Below, piece after piece: positions 1 through 9,800 of a stretch of 64,000 bases of DNA. This DNA is from Diospyros lotus (taxonomy: Eukaryota; Streptophyta; Magnoliopsida; Ericales; Ebenaceae). The DNA lies in NCBI RefSeq assembly GCF_014633365.1, contig NC_068348.1, positions 12,356,311-12,420,310 on the forward strand. Direction: 5' to 3'. The position numbers and the translations under genes were made by a program. Position 1 is the stretch's first letter, and the number at the start of each line of letters is the position of its first letter. The notes under the pieces are model-generated. The model made no database searches, had not been told where the DNA came from, and saw only the letters and a list, made by a program, of their open reading frames with translations.

Positions 1-716
1 TACCAGGTATTGTTTAGTGAGCCAAGGTTGTATGGTACATACCATGGATCTTAGCTCCTCGAATCTGGCTTAGTACTCCATTACAGTACCTTCTTGCTTC
101 AGCTTGTTGAATTCTTCGATAACATCTGTCATTTTCTTTTCCCTGAAACGCTCACAGAGCCCTTCTGAAAAAACTCTCCAACCCCTTGCAGCCCTTCATT
201 TTGGACCCACTCTTGGTACCAAGAATCTGCTACTTCATTTAGATAGGTCGTCACTAGAGTCACATTTTGATCCTCGGAAATCCAGTAGGATTGAAAGAAC
301 CTTTCGCACCTTCTTAACCACCACCTTAGGTTCTTTCCCTCAAACATGGGTATCTCCAATTTTGGCATGGGTGCATGGTTATGCGCCAATTGTTCCAAGT
401 TTCTTCTTGGATTTTCTTGAACTATCTGTTGTTCCACTTATTCCAAAACTCGACCGTTCCCGATTGATTGCCTTGATGCGGCAAGATCGGCTCTAATGCT
501 TGCCTTAGCGGAAATTCCAGGGACAACCGTAATTGGGGCAAAGTGGCCAACATATTTAACATATTGTTGATCCTTTTCCCTTGTTGGTCTACCGTTTCTT
601 GACACCTTTGAACTGATTCTTGGCATCTTCCGACCGCTTCTTGTTGCTTGCATGGCTTCCTTCCACTCGGCTAGTTCTGCTCGCATTTGGCGCATGGCAT
701 CTTGGGTATGGGTCAT
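1..716 (-). pseudogene. Broken gypsy gag (retrotransposon Gag domain)
   Basis: One minus-strand frame runs from 716 to 129 with a single TAA at 438-440. A shifted frame continues to the left edge. The start has a helical stretch rich in Met, Arg and Glu. It is followed by the gag signature PKLEIPMFEGKN and WWLRRCERFF, typical of the matrix/capsid start of plant gypsy polyproteins. The continuation (about 128 to 1) carries EFNKLKQEGTV and FEELRS in another frame with a further stop. So it has at least one frameshift and two nonsense codons and cannot make a normal capsid. It would have formed the virus-like particle coat in the cytoplasm. Identification as gag is firm; the sublineage is open. 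Confidence 0.75.
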
Positions 717-1256
717 ATTGAATTACAGGGCTTCCAACCTAATCTCTAGTTGCTTCAATCTTGTACCTTCTGCCTAGACTTCAATTCATTGCTTTAGGCC
801 ACATCAAGATTTGACCCACGCCATGCCTTCACTCTCGCCTACCCCAGCCGTGGCCCACTTGATGCGTTGCTGCATAGAACATGGGAATCTCTGCCAAGCA
901 TTGCCCTACTTAAAGATTTGACCGAGAGCTGTTGTCCGTGCTCGCCTATCCAAGCCCAAGCTCCTCGCTTCTCGCTTCCGAATTTCAGTCCAAATTGCTT
1001 GCGTCTGTAAACCCAATATGTCTTGCTTTCGTCCTTCAGTTCTGTCTCATTTGGTCGTCTTTGCATCCATCAGTTCCGCCTCCTCTTGGGTTGCGTCTTG
1101 CTGGGGGTCGTGAGTTTGACTACCCCTTTGATCGCTTGCGACTACCACTTCGCCTTCAACTATTGTGACTGCATTGGAGTTGCTACTGCTAGCAAGTTCT
1201 GATGCTGACCCTCACCTTGATGGCTTCCGCCGATTACCCCGCAGTTGGTTCGTCCA
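717..1256 (-). other. Leader / possible gag N-terminus of the gypsy element
   Basis: This lies between PBS and recognisable gag. One open stretch (minus strand, 1066-839) has no recognisable motif and is probably untranslated leader or broken N-terminal gag. Nothing else is seen. Confidence 0.4.
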
Positions 1257-1268
1257 GCTCTGATACCA
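1257..1268 (-). promoter_or_regulatory. Primer binding site (initiator tRNA-Met type)
   Basis: The minus strand reads TGGTATCAGAGC, the standard plant retrotransposon match to the 3' end of initiator tRNA-Met. It fixes the orientation of the element. Confidence 0.8.
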
Positions 1269-1282
1269 CTTTATCAAGCCCT

Positions 1283-1603
1283 TGAATTAGGGCTGACAAT
1301 TTCAATAACTATAGAATGTAAGAACAAGGGAGAGAGATAGAAACAGAGAGAGAAAAGAGAGAAATAAGGAAAGAAAGAAGAGGGAATGAGAGAATCAATA
1401 GAGAGAGAGGCTTTGATTATTCATTTCCAAGATATCCCTCAAAGTGCCGTAGGTCTATCTTTTATAGGACCTATAGCTACATCAACTACCTTCTAACTAT
1501 CCAACGGCTTCAATTAGCTGCTTACAACATTTCTACTACTTTATTTCCTCATTTAGACCCTAAAGTTTTACAATATTACACACTACTCCCTAGGGTTGTG
1601 ACA
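1283..1603 (-). repeat. 5' LTR of the left-edge gypsy element
   Basis: About 321 bp. Read on the minus strand it starts TGTCACAACCC and ends near CTAATTCA. It contains a TATA-like TATAAAAG (near 1458-1467) and a purine/pyrimidine-biased GA tract (1320-1400). The 3' boundary is uncertain by a few bases because about 14 bases separate it from the PBS, more than usual. Confidence 0.65.
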
Positions 1604-1613
1604 TCCTAATCCT

Positions 1614-2691
1614 ATGCCGGATTCGGCTAATTCTAGCAGTGCAACGAAAATTCCATTTGCTGGAACCAATAGTGTAGGCTTGAGTGGAGAATTGCAGAAC
1701 CTTCAAGCAGTTTACTGATTGAACGGTAAGAACTACTTAAAGTGGTATTAGCTGATCTGCACTTTTCTAAAGGGAAAGGGAAGTTAAGTCACCTTTTGGG
1801 GACTGGCCCTAAGGAGGGAGAATCCACGTTTGTTGCATGGGATGAGGAGGACTCCCCTAGTGATATCTTGGCTGTGGAACTCCATGGTTATGAAGATTAG
1901 TGATATTGTGATGTTCCTCATGACAACCAAGGACATTTAGGAGGCAATAAAGCTCACCTACTCTAAGGTTCATGATGCTAAACAAATTTATGAGACAAGG
2001 ACCAAAGTTGTAGCCACCAAGCAAGGGGCAAGATCCATCATAGAGTATGCAAATATATTGCAGACCGTATGGCAGGAACTTGATCATTACCAATGCCTGA
2101 AGATGAAATGCAGTGAAGATGCTGCATTACAGAAGAGGTTCGTGGAGAAGGAGAGGACATATGACTTCCTAGCTAGACTCAATATGGAGTTTGATGCAGT
2201 AAGAGTTCAAATCCTCGGTAACGAGGATTTACCCTCTCTAAATATAGTGATTTCCATAGTTCATGCAGAAGGGGAGTGATGTTGGACAATTCTCTAATAG
2301 AGAGTTTCGCTCTAGTGTCTCTAAAAGCTCCTAATAAAGGACCTAGAAAGGAGAAGAAGGTTTGGGATAGAGACTCCCTGTGGTGTGCCTATTGTAAAAA
2401 ACCTAGGCACACCATAGAGAAGTGCTGGAAGCTACATGGAAAGCCATCCAAAGGTGGGCATTTGAGGGGCTAAGGGCAAGGTCAAGTCTTTGTGGGTAGC
2501 AGCCACCAACATGCTAAACAAAAGGGTCCAGAGCAGGGAGATGGATTGGAGCTTAACAGGGCTGAAGTTGAGAGACTGGGGAGCTTTCTAGAATCCTTTG
2601 ACAAGAAAGTTGAGAAAGGTACCTGTTCTCTCGCACTTATAGGTGCTTCTTCTTATTCTTTTACCCTACATGCATCGGGAATAGTCCAACT
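1614..2691 (+). pseudogene. Broken copia gag and start of protease
   Basis: The reading frame starts at ATG 1614 and shows LNGKNYLKW after a stop, the usual N-terminal motif of copia Gag, then LKGKGKLSHLLG. The frame shifts near 1860-2050 and resumes in 2058-2279. A CX2CX4HX4C zinc knuckle (C-AY-C, H, C) lies at 2384-2425. The last part, ending at 2691, matches the linker before protease (KGTCSLAL and SFTLHASG). Several stops and frameshifts make it non-functional. The Gag would coat element RNA in virus-like particles. Coding breaks off at 2691, where an unrelated LTR begins. Confidence 0.8.
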
Positions 2692-4118
2692 TGTTAGTAT
2701 ATGTCCTATGAGCCAAGTGTGGTGAGCTCATAAATGATACACTAAGATGTAAGTCAATGTAGGCTTCACAAACCAAGTGTGGTGGTTTGGTGAAAGATAC
2801 ACAATGATTGTTACAATGATAAAATAAATTAGGCACAATTCATCCTTTGTACTTGATTATATATAAATGCCTAAAGATGAAGTTTCGGGGACTAACTTGT
2901 GTGGATAGTGGTTAAAGTATGACTTTAATTGTGAGAGCATTCAACAGATACAGCAAAAGGTTAGTACCTTAAAACATAGTCCCTGGTCAAGGTGTCATTG
3001 ACAAGGGATGTTAATGATGCATGTGAGACTGGTGTACATGTTGCCTCTATCTTAAAGAAGACAACAACCAATCTTACAAGGCTGGTGGTGTGGGATCCAA
3101 GGCAAGTGTATGGGTTCTTGTTGGAGAACAAATTTACTGGACATGACTTGACATGAGATTCCATAAGGTTTTCAGGTGTTTATGAAAACTTTAGTGGTCG
3201 TTGTGTAAAGTCATCATTTGACTTGTGGTCACTATAGTATTTTGTGTGTGGATTCGTATACTTTGATTCCATTATGAAAGCATCCAGTAAAGGGTGTGAT
3301 CTCGACGGTGATTGGGTATGTCATGAAGCATACAAAGGTTGTGAGTAATCTAGAGAGGACTCATCGACCCTTATTGGAAGAATGTCTCCTGGGCCCCTTT
3401 GACGAAAAGGTAACTGTTAAATTTGTGCACAATGAGAATTTGATTTGAGATTGGATCTTAAATCAAATACTCTTAAAGTTATCCTTTTGATATATCAAAT
3501 ACACTAAACTTAGAAGAGGTGACACCTAATCCAATCCTTTGCTTGGTTGAGACACTTTAAATCGATGAAGGGATACCATTACACATACATGATTGTAGGC
3601 TCCATTGAAAGGTTAGTGATCGCTATTGATCCTTCTACTAATTGGGAGCCTTGATGGATTACTAGATCCCACTCAAGGTCTATGGTTCTTTTAGGGAAAA
3701 GAATCATTGTCAACATATGTAGAAGCCTAATGCGTCACACGCAATAGGACAACATGATGAGGTAATTGCGGGCTCGATAGGTTTTGTGAGTCAACCTAAG
3801 TGTAAGAGTTGGAATTTTCTAAATATTAATCTCATTAATATTAAGGAAATTAATGTAAATAATGCTCCTAAAAATATATGGGATTAAAGTCACTTAATGT
3901 CCTTGGCAAAGATGCAAACCCTAATTTGGGTATTGATCCTTATTGGGCTTTAGGGTTTGTTGACTTTTTAATTCAAATTATTAGTTGATTTTATTTACCA
4001 CTTACCTAGGGTTAATGGTTTGGATTAAGGAATTTAATTTGGGCTATTAGTGGCTAGTTTAAAATGTTTAAATAAACCCAAGCCCAATGGAAGAGGGGCC
4101 ACACTCATAGTTCCAACA
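2692..4118 (+). repeat. Solo LTR of a second copia family, nested in copia
   Basis: 1427 bp bounded by TGTTAG and CCAACA. The central part is clearly homologous to 53263-54385, where the same family is followed further on by a tRNA-Met PBS (58582-58593), so orientation is plus. Flanking 5-mers (CAACT before, GCTCT after) are not duplicated. The host copia has lost everything between protease start and the integrase-RT linker at this point. Insertion followed by a flanking deletion explains both facts. It has no coding potential. Confidence 0.7.
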
Positions 4119-5906
4119 GCTCTCCTAATAAGTCACCAGGTAATTCTTGTGTTGAACCTTCAATACCTATTGATGAGCCTATTAAATCTACTAAACCCTT
4201 AACTGAAACAGAAACTTCTAGGTGTGATCTTGATTGGCCTATTACACTTAGAAAGGGCACTAGAACATGCACCAAGCATTCTTTACATCTGTTTCTATCC
4301 AATTCCAGTCTCCACAAAAAACCTTTCTGACCAGCCTTCATACTATTCCTATTTTGAAAACTTTTTTTGAAGCAATAGAGAATGAGAATTGGAAGAATGC
4401 CATGGAGGTAGAGATGGCAGCCCTAAAAAAGAATTAAACATGGGAACTTGTTCAATTGCTTAGAGGGAAACACCTAGTGGGTTGCAAATGGGTTTATATA
4501 GTAAAATATAAATTTGTTGGGTCATTGGATAGATACAAGGCAAGGCTGGTGGCTAAGGGATATACTCAAGTGTATGGGGTAGATTACTTAGATACCTTTG
4601 CACCAATTGCAAAGTTAAATGCAATCAGGGTTATCTTATCCTGTCTGCTAATCTAGGCTGGCCATTACAATAATATAATGTAAAAAATGCATTTTTGCAT
4701 GGGAATATAGAAGAAGAAGTTTACATGGACTTACCACCAGGATATGACACAACCACTTGGGAGAAGGTAGTGTGTAGACTAAAAAAGGCTCTATATGGCC
4801 TAAAACAGTCAGTCCCCAAGGGCTTGGTTTGGCCGGTTTACAAAAGTGATGTTTACTCTAGGGTATAGACAAAGCCAAGGGGATCATACCCTATTCATCC
4901 ACCACTCGGCCACGGGGGGAGTGAGAGTGTTAATAGTGTAGGTGGATGACATCGTGGTTACCAGAAATGATGAGGAAGGCAAGAATAAACTTAGAGAGTG
5001 TTTGATTAGTGAGTTTGAAATTAAGGAATTGGGGAGATTGAAATATTTCTTGGGCATAGAAGTAATACACTCAAAGGAAGGAATCTTTATTTTCCATCAG
5101 AATTATATTGTGGACCTCCTAACTGAAATTGGAATGCCAAGTTGTAAGGTAATAGATACTTTGATTGAACCTAATCACAAGTTGGGGAAGGTTCCTGAAG
5201 ACAGTGTGGTTGATAAGGGATCTTATCAAAGGCTAGTGAGGAGGCTGATTTATCTAGCCCATACTCGGCCAAACATTGCATATGCAGTAGTAGTGGTTAG
5301 CCAATTCATGCATAATCCTAAAGAAACTCACCCAAGGGTAGTATATAGGATATTGCATTAGTTGAAAGGGACACTCGGGAAAGGAATCATGTTCAAGAAA
5401 GGAGAATGCATGTCACTTGGGGCTTACACGGATGTAGATTATGCAAGGTCCATAGCGGATTGAAGATCCACATCTGGCTATTGCACTTTCCTAGGGGGTA
5501 ACCTTGTGAAGTGGAGGGGCAAACAACAAAGTGTAGTGGCTTGGTCAAGTGCAGAAGTTGAATTTAGGTCTATGGCTCTAGGAGTGTGGAGTGTGTGAGT
5601 TACTATGGTTGAAAATATTGCTTGATAATCTGAAAATTGAGTGGACAGCTCTTATGAGACTATTGTGACAATAAATTAGCAATAAGCATTGCTCACAATC
5701 TAGTCCAACATGATAGAACTAAGCATATTGAAGTGGATAGGCATTTTATCAGGGAGAAATTTAATAGTGGTCCGATTTGTACTCCATACATCTCTTCTAA
5801 TGATCAGTTAGCAGATGTGCTAACTAAAGGGTTACTTGCAGCCATGTGTCAAAGGATGATCAACAAGTTTGGAATGGATGACATCCATTCTCAATCTTGG
5901 GGGGAG
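4119..5906 (+). pseudogene. Broken copia reverse transcriptase and RNase H
   Basis: The sequence resumes in the linker after integrase and enters RT ([23 protein letters not shown] at about 4440-4575; [10 protein letters not shown] near 4780-4808). The catalytic YVDD site reads stop-VDD: the Tyr codon is TAG at 4939-4941. The downstream stretch 4942-5361 is open (DDIVVTRND, LKYFLGIEV, LIYLAHTRPNIAYAV). RNase H follows, ending with SSNDQLADVLTKGL (5775-5840). A purine-rich tract (5899-5906) precedes the LTR as PPT. Multiple stops and frameshifts are present. The enzyme would have copied element RNA to cDNA in particles. Confidence 0.88.
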
Positions 5907-6167
5907 TGTCAACAATTGGGAGACTGATCTCGCCCTTATTCTCGGACAAGTTAGAAAGAATGTATCTTCTAGATGCTATAAATTTCCATATCTTGTTGTA
6001 TCCTAATTTGTACAGGTTTCAAAAACTGAGTTTGGGAACTATCCTTTTTTTTTTTTTTTTTTTTTACGAACTTCCTATGTTGATAGGAAAGCATGTATAT
6101 ATATATTCATATCATTCCCTCAATGGATAAATAAGATTGAAACATTATTCCCACGTCTTCTTTGACA
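5907..6167 (+). repeat. 3' LTR of the copia element
   Basis: 261 bp, starts TGTCAACAATTG just after the purine tract and ends CTTTGACA, giving inverted ends TGTCAA/TTGACA. The 3' flank (ATGGT, 6168-6172) would be the TSD; the partner is lost with the 5' LTR. It contains a T-tract at about 6046-6065. Confidence 0.8.
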
Positions 6168-6247
6168 ATGGTTACCATTGATCCTGCATGTGATGACCTT
6201 TTTTTCTTAATCATGAGTGACTTTTCTTGATCTCTTATTTGTGACAG

Positions 6248-6325
6248 GGGGTTGATATGTTTGGCAAGCGCGTTGGTTTTCTTAAGTTCATAGCAGACGT
6301 GTTTGATAAGGAAAGAGGATCAAAG
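6248..6325 (+). CDS. NUDX14: Nudix gene, first visible exon
   Basis: 26 codons between acceptor GACAG and donor GTATCT, encoding GVDMFGKRVGF and a lysine-ended stretch. The upstream intron reaches into the copia 3' LTR 80 bp away, leaving only a short pyrimidine-rich stretch for branch point and acceptor. Confidence 0.85.
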
Positions 6326-6816
6326 GTATCTTGTTAGGCTTGCCTTGGATTCATTCAGTTTAGCATCTGAATGAGTTGCTTCTCAATTTAGGTCGTGAAC
6401 TTATCTTTCTTGCACATAACTTGGAACATACATAGGTTCCAGGTATTGTCTTTGCACGAGGGCCAGCTGTAGCTGTTCTTATCCTTTTGGAGTCAGAAGG
6501 CGAGACTTATACTGTGCTTACTGAACAAGTAAAAGTTTTTCTTCTGTCAATTGATTTAAACCTTTGGGCAGTGCTAGAATTCTTCAATATTAAAGTTCAC
6601 TCTTCAGCTAATGATGTCAACAACATTCTAAAAAATAATCTTTCTACTTTCATCTCATGTGAATCTTGATGTGTATACATGGTTAAGGTCAGAGTACCTG
6701 TTGGAAGGCTTATTTTGGAATTACCAGCTGGAATGTTGGCTGATGACAAGGGTGATTTTGTTGGAACTGCTGTTCGTGAGGTCTCTCTCCCTCCCCCCGC
6801 TCGCTCTCTCTCTCTT

Positions 6817-6870
<54 letters not shown>

Positions 6871-9800
6871 CAGCTCCTACTATCATATAAGCAAAGGGAT
6901 TTGTGCAACTGTGCAAGCCCCTCATTGGCTGTATATAAAAATGATGGTCTAGTAAAAAGTTGTGACACTGCAATAATTTTATTCTGGTTATGTGAATCTC
7001 ATTTCAGAATGACCTCTACATATTGGATATGATGTTCCTTAACTTACATTCCTTTTCTTTTTTTTTTTTTAATCACTTTCATGGTCAAGAAGATATACCC
7101 ATAATTGAGGTATATCAAGGGGGTACAACATGTGTGCAAAGAAGTGCATTCAGAGAAATTGATTCAAAGATAGCTCAAAACTGCCTGAGAGCGAACTAAT
7201 AGAAAAAATAAGTGATAGAAAGTGTGAAAACGATGTTCACACAATCTTGAATGTCCAACTTGTGTCTACCTCAAGTACTAAACATTTAGGCATGAGGTAC
7301 AATGACCAAGTGTTTTGTTCTTGCTCTGGCAAATTGTTACTCTTCTCCATGTTGCATCGTAGCCTTACATTCCCCCTTGAACGTTCCAACAATTACCTAA
7401 ATGCCAAAGCCCGCATTGACTTGGTCATTGACTATATTATCTTAGGGATGAATATGTTTTGTGCCTTTTCCATTTTGCTACTTCTATTTTTTGTTCTTGT
7501 TATTCATCTTATTGTTACTGGTACAACCATAATAATGACCTTTATTATCCTATTAAATGTTATTATGCATTATGTTATATTTGGGACCACTCAAAATCAT
7601 TGTAGCTGGCTATATACATGATAATATTTCCTGGTACTTGAGATTGCCAAAATCAGTTGAAAGTGTCAATACAGCCCTCCTTCAACCCTCGCAAACTAGG
7701 GAGTCTTGTGCACAAGGGACGCCCATTTGAATAGTTAGGCGATTGTGCTTCCTAGTTGCATTTTGTAAAATCTATGACCATTTACTTTAAAACAAAAATG
7801 AACTTCTTCAGGCTTCAAGGTTATATGAAAAAAGAGGTAGGATTTAATTTCATGTCAAACCTATAGTTTCTGTTTTTTTTTTTTTTTCTCGGTATCAAAC
7901 TTATTCATCAGGTTGATTTGACAGGTTGAGGAGGAGACTGGTATTCACTTGAATCTAGAAGACATGGTTGACCTCACAGCTTTTCTTGATCCATCAACTG
8001 GTTCCAGAGTGTTTCCTTCTCCTGTATGTAGGCTCACATCCTTTTTTCCTTCCACTGAGTATTTTAAAATTTTACATTTCAGAACAATTTGGTGCATTGA
8101 AGAACTTGTCTTGTTCATTCTCTTTCCCATTGAAAGAGAATGAAAAGCCCCACCTAAGAGTAAGGCTTGGCATGTTGTTGTTTTAACATAAATGAAAAGG
8201 GTTTTATATTTCTATTTCTCTTTGGTATGAGATTCTTTAGGTAAAAATTAATGTTTATTTACCTATTTTATGGTAGTCATATAGTTATTGGGTCATTTTA
8301 GAAATCCAAGTGAGATTCAGGAAAGGAAACAAATCATGACAAGGGCCTCATATATGGAGATCAGCATGAAAAATAACCAGTTATATGTTAATTAACAAGA
8401 AACTTGGATATTTTCATAGTTTGGCAACTCTATTTCATGGAGTAATTTCTGAGACTGTCGGAAGCATGAAACTCACTTCTACTTATAGCGCTATCTAGAG
8501 CTATTTCATCCCCTAATGTCTCTTCTCCTGTCATGGAGAACTAACTAGATCTGTAGCAATCCCCTAATTTCTTTGCTTCTCCTGATTTAGACTGGCAGTA
8601 ATAGATGAAAATTGTCCAAGTCAGCTCACCTAGAGAGCCCTGTCAGAAGGGCCGAAGGGGGGCAGGGGTCCCCAGTGCATGAGGCTTTTTGCTTTGCAAG
8701 GGTCCGGGGAGGGTAGTTTCTGTATGCAACCTTGCTACCAAGGCTTGATAGGGCCCTTTGGAAGGTTTAAGAACTATTTGTTTAGTTGAGTGAAATTTAC
8801 ATTGCCAAAGGTATATATACTTGCACTTGAAGTCAGTAAAACGAAATCAGATTGGTTTGGAGGGGAGAAGCTGTCCCCTAGAAACAAACATATTCTGTCA
8901 CTCAATACTTTTCAGCCGTGGGGCCTGGGGCTGGGGATAGGGCAGGTGGGGGGTTGCACAATTTGAAGGTTTTGATATTTAAACAGTGTCAAATGTCAAT
9001 GCTTTATAAATCATCATGCCTAAAAATTGTAATATGATATGGTATGACAATGAGTTAGCAAAGTGGTGTAATTGACATTTACAAGCGTAATGGCTATGAT
9101 TCTGGCATAGTAGCTGGTAGTCTTTTGATGAACTAAAAACCCGTAAGGTTTACAGAGAGTTTTAGAAGTGAAAAGTTAATAGGTGCTTCAATTTTTAAAT
9201 CATGAAGCCTCAGTTTTTCCCCAAGTCATTATTGGCTTAAAAGGATGTCCCAGGGCTACAAGGTTCCCCATTTTACAATGTATTTGTACGTTGCCTTCCT
9301 CTTGCTGTTGCCGAAAAGGCTATTTCCAGAACTCAAGGTCTATGATTTTCTGGTCACATAGGAGCAACCTTACTGTTGCTACCAAGACTTACCCTCTAAT
9401 TCTCTATTGGCTTGATTTAGGTATTTTAATTGATATTCTTTTTTCAAGTTGTGGATGATAATCAAGAATCTTCATACAACTGGGAGAAAGCAAACGAGAC
9501 AACTCAAATCTTCCCTGCAAGATTAGTTCTCAGGAATTTGATTTATTATCCATGCAGAATTTGTCCTATAAAAGACCAATATTTTTTATAGTGTCCCTTT
9601 AAGCAATGTGGTAGTTTGTTGGTTAAAAAAACGTCTTGTAATTGTTTTTGTCTTTAGGAAAATATTCTTGTTTTAGGGAGGCTCATCCTTGTGCCCATGG
9701 AACCCTTTTTTGCACTTCTTAAATGGATTATCATAAGTAGTTTATAGGTTTTTGTACAGGTTTGCCCCTTAAGGCTTCTTCCATCCCCAACACATGAGAT

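Larger units (their letters stand above)
1..1603 (-). mobile_element. Ty3/gypsy retrotransposon, 5' part only
   Basis: On the minus strand an LTR (1283-1603), a tRNA-Met type primer site (1257-1268), a leader and the start of gag follow in the normal 5' to 3' order and run off the left edge, so pol and the 3' LTR lie outside the window. The minus-strand LTR begins TGTCACAACCC at 1603 and directly abuts the start of a plus-strand copia gag. The gypsy element therefore probably inserted into that copia element. The expected TSD would be TCCTA (1604-1608), but its partner is outside the window. Orientation is clear; lineage within gypsy is not determined. Confidence 0.75.
1604..6167 (+). mobile_element. 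Ty1/copia retrotransposon, truncated and nested
   Basis: Plus-strand order is gag (from ATG 1614), zinc knuckle, start of protease, then a break filled by a foreign solo LTR (2692-4118), then RT-RNase H and a 261-bp 3' LTR (5907-6167). The 5' LTR is absent because the minus-strand gypsy element ends exactly at 1603. The rest of protease and all integrase are missing. The element sits in an intron of the Nudix gene, its 3' LTR ending 80 bp before an exon. The short LTR and pol sequence fit the RE1/Ale-like group, by inference only. Confidence 0.85.

Noticed and set aside
6659..7032. Open frames of 97 and 117 codons reading through CA repeats
   Set aside because: They include part of a Nudix exon but then read through the donor into the microsatellite; the spliced model is far better supported.
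7247..7621. 124-codon hydrophobic frame in the Nudix intron
   Set aside because: Composition of AT-rich DNA, lies between well-supported exons, no motif.
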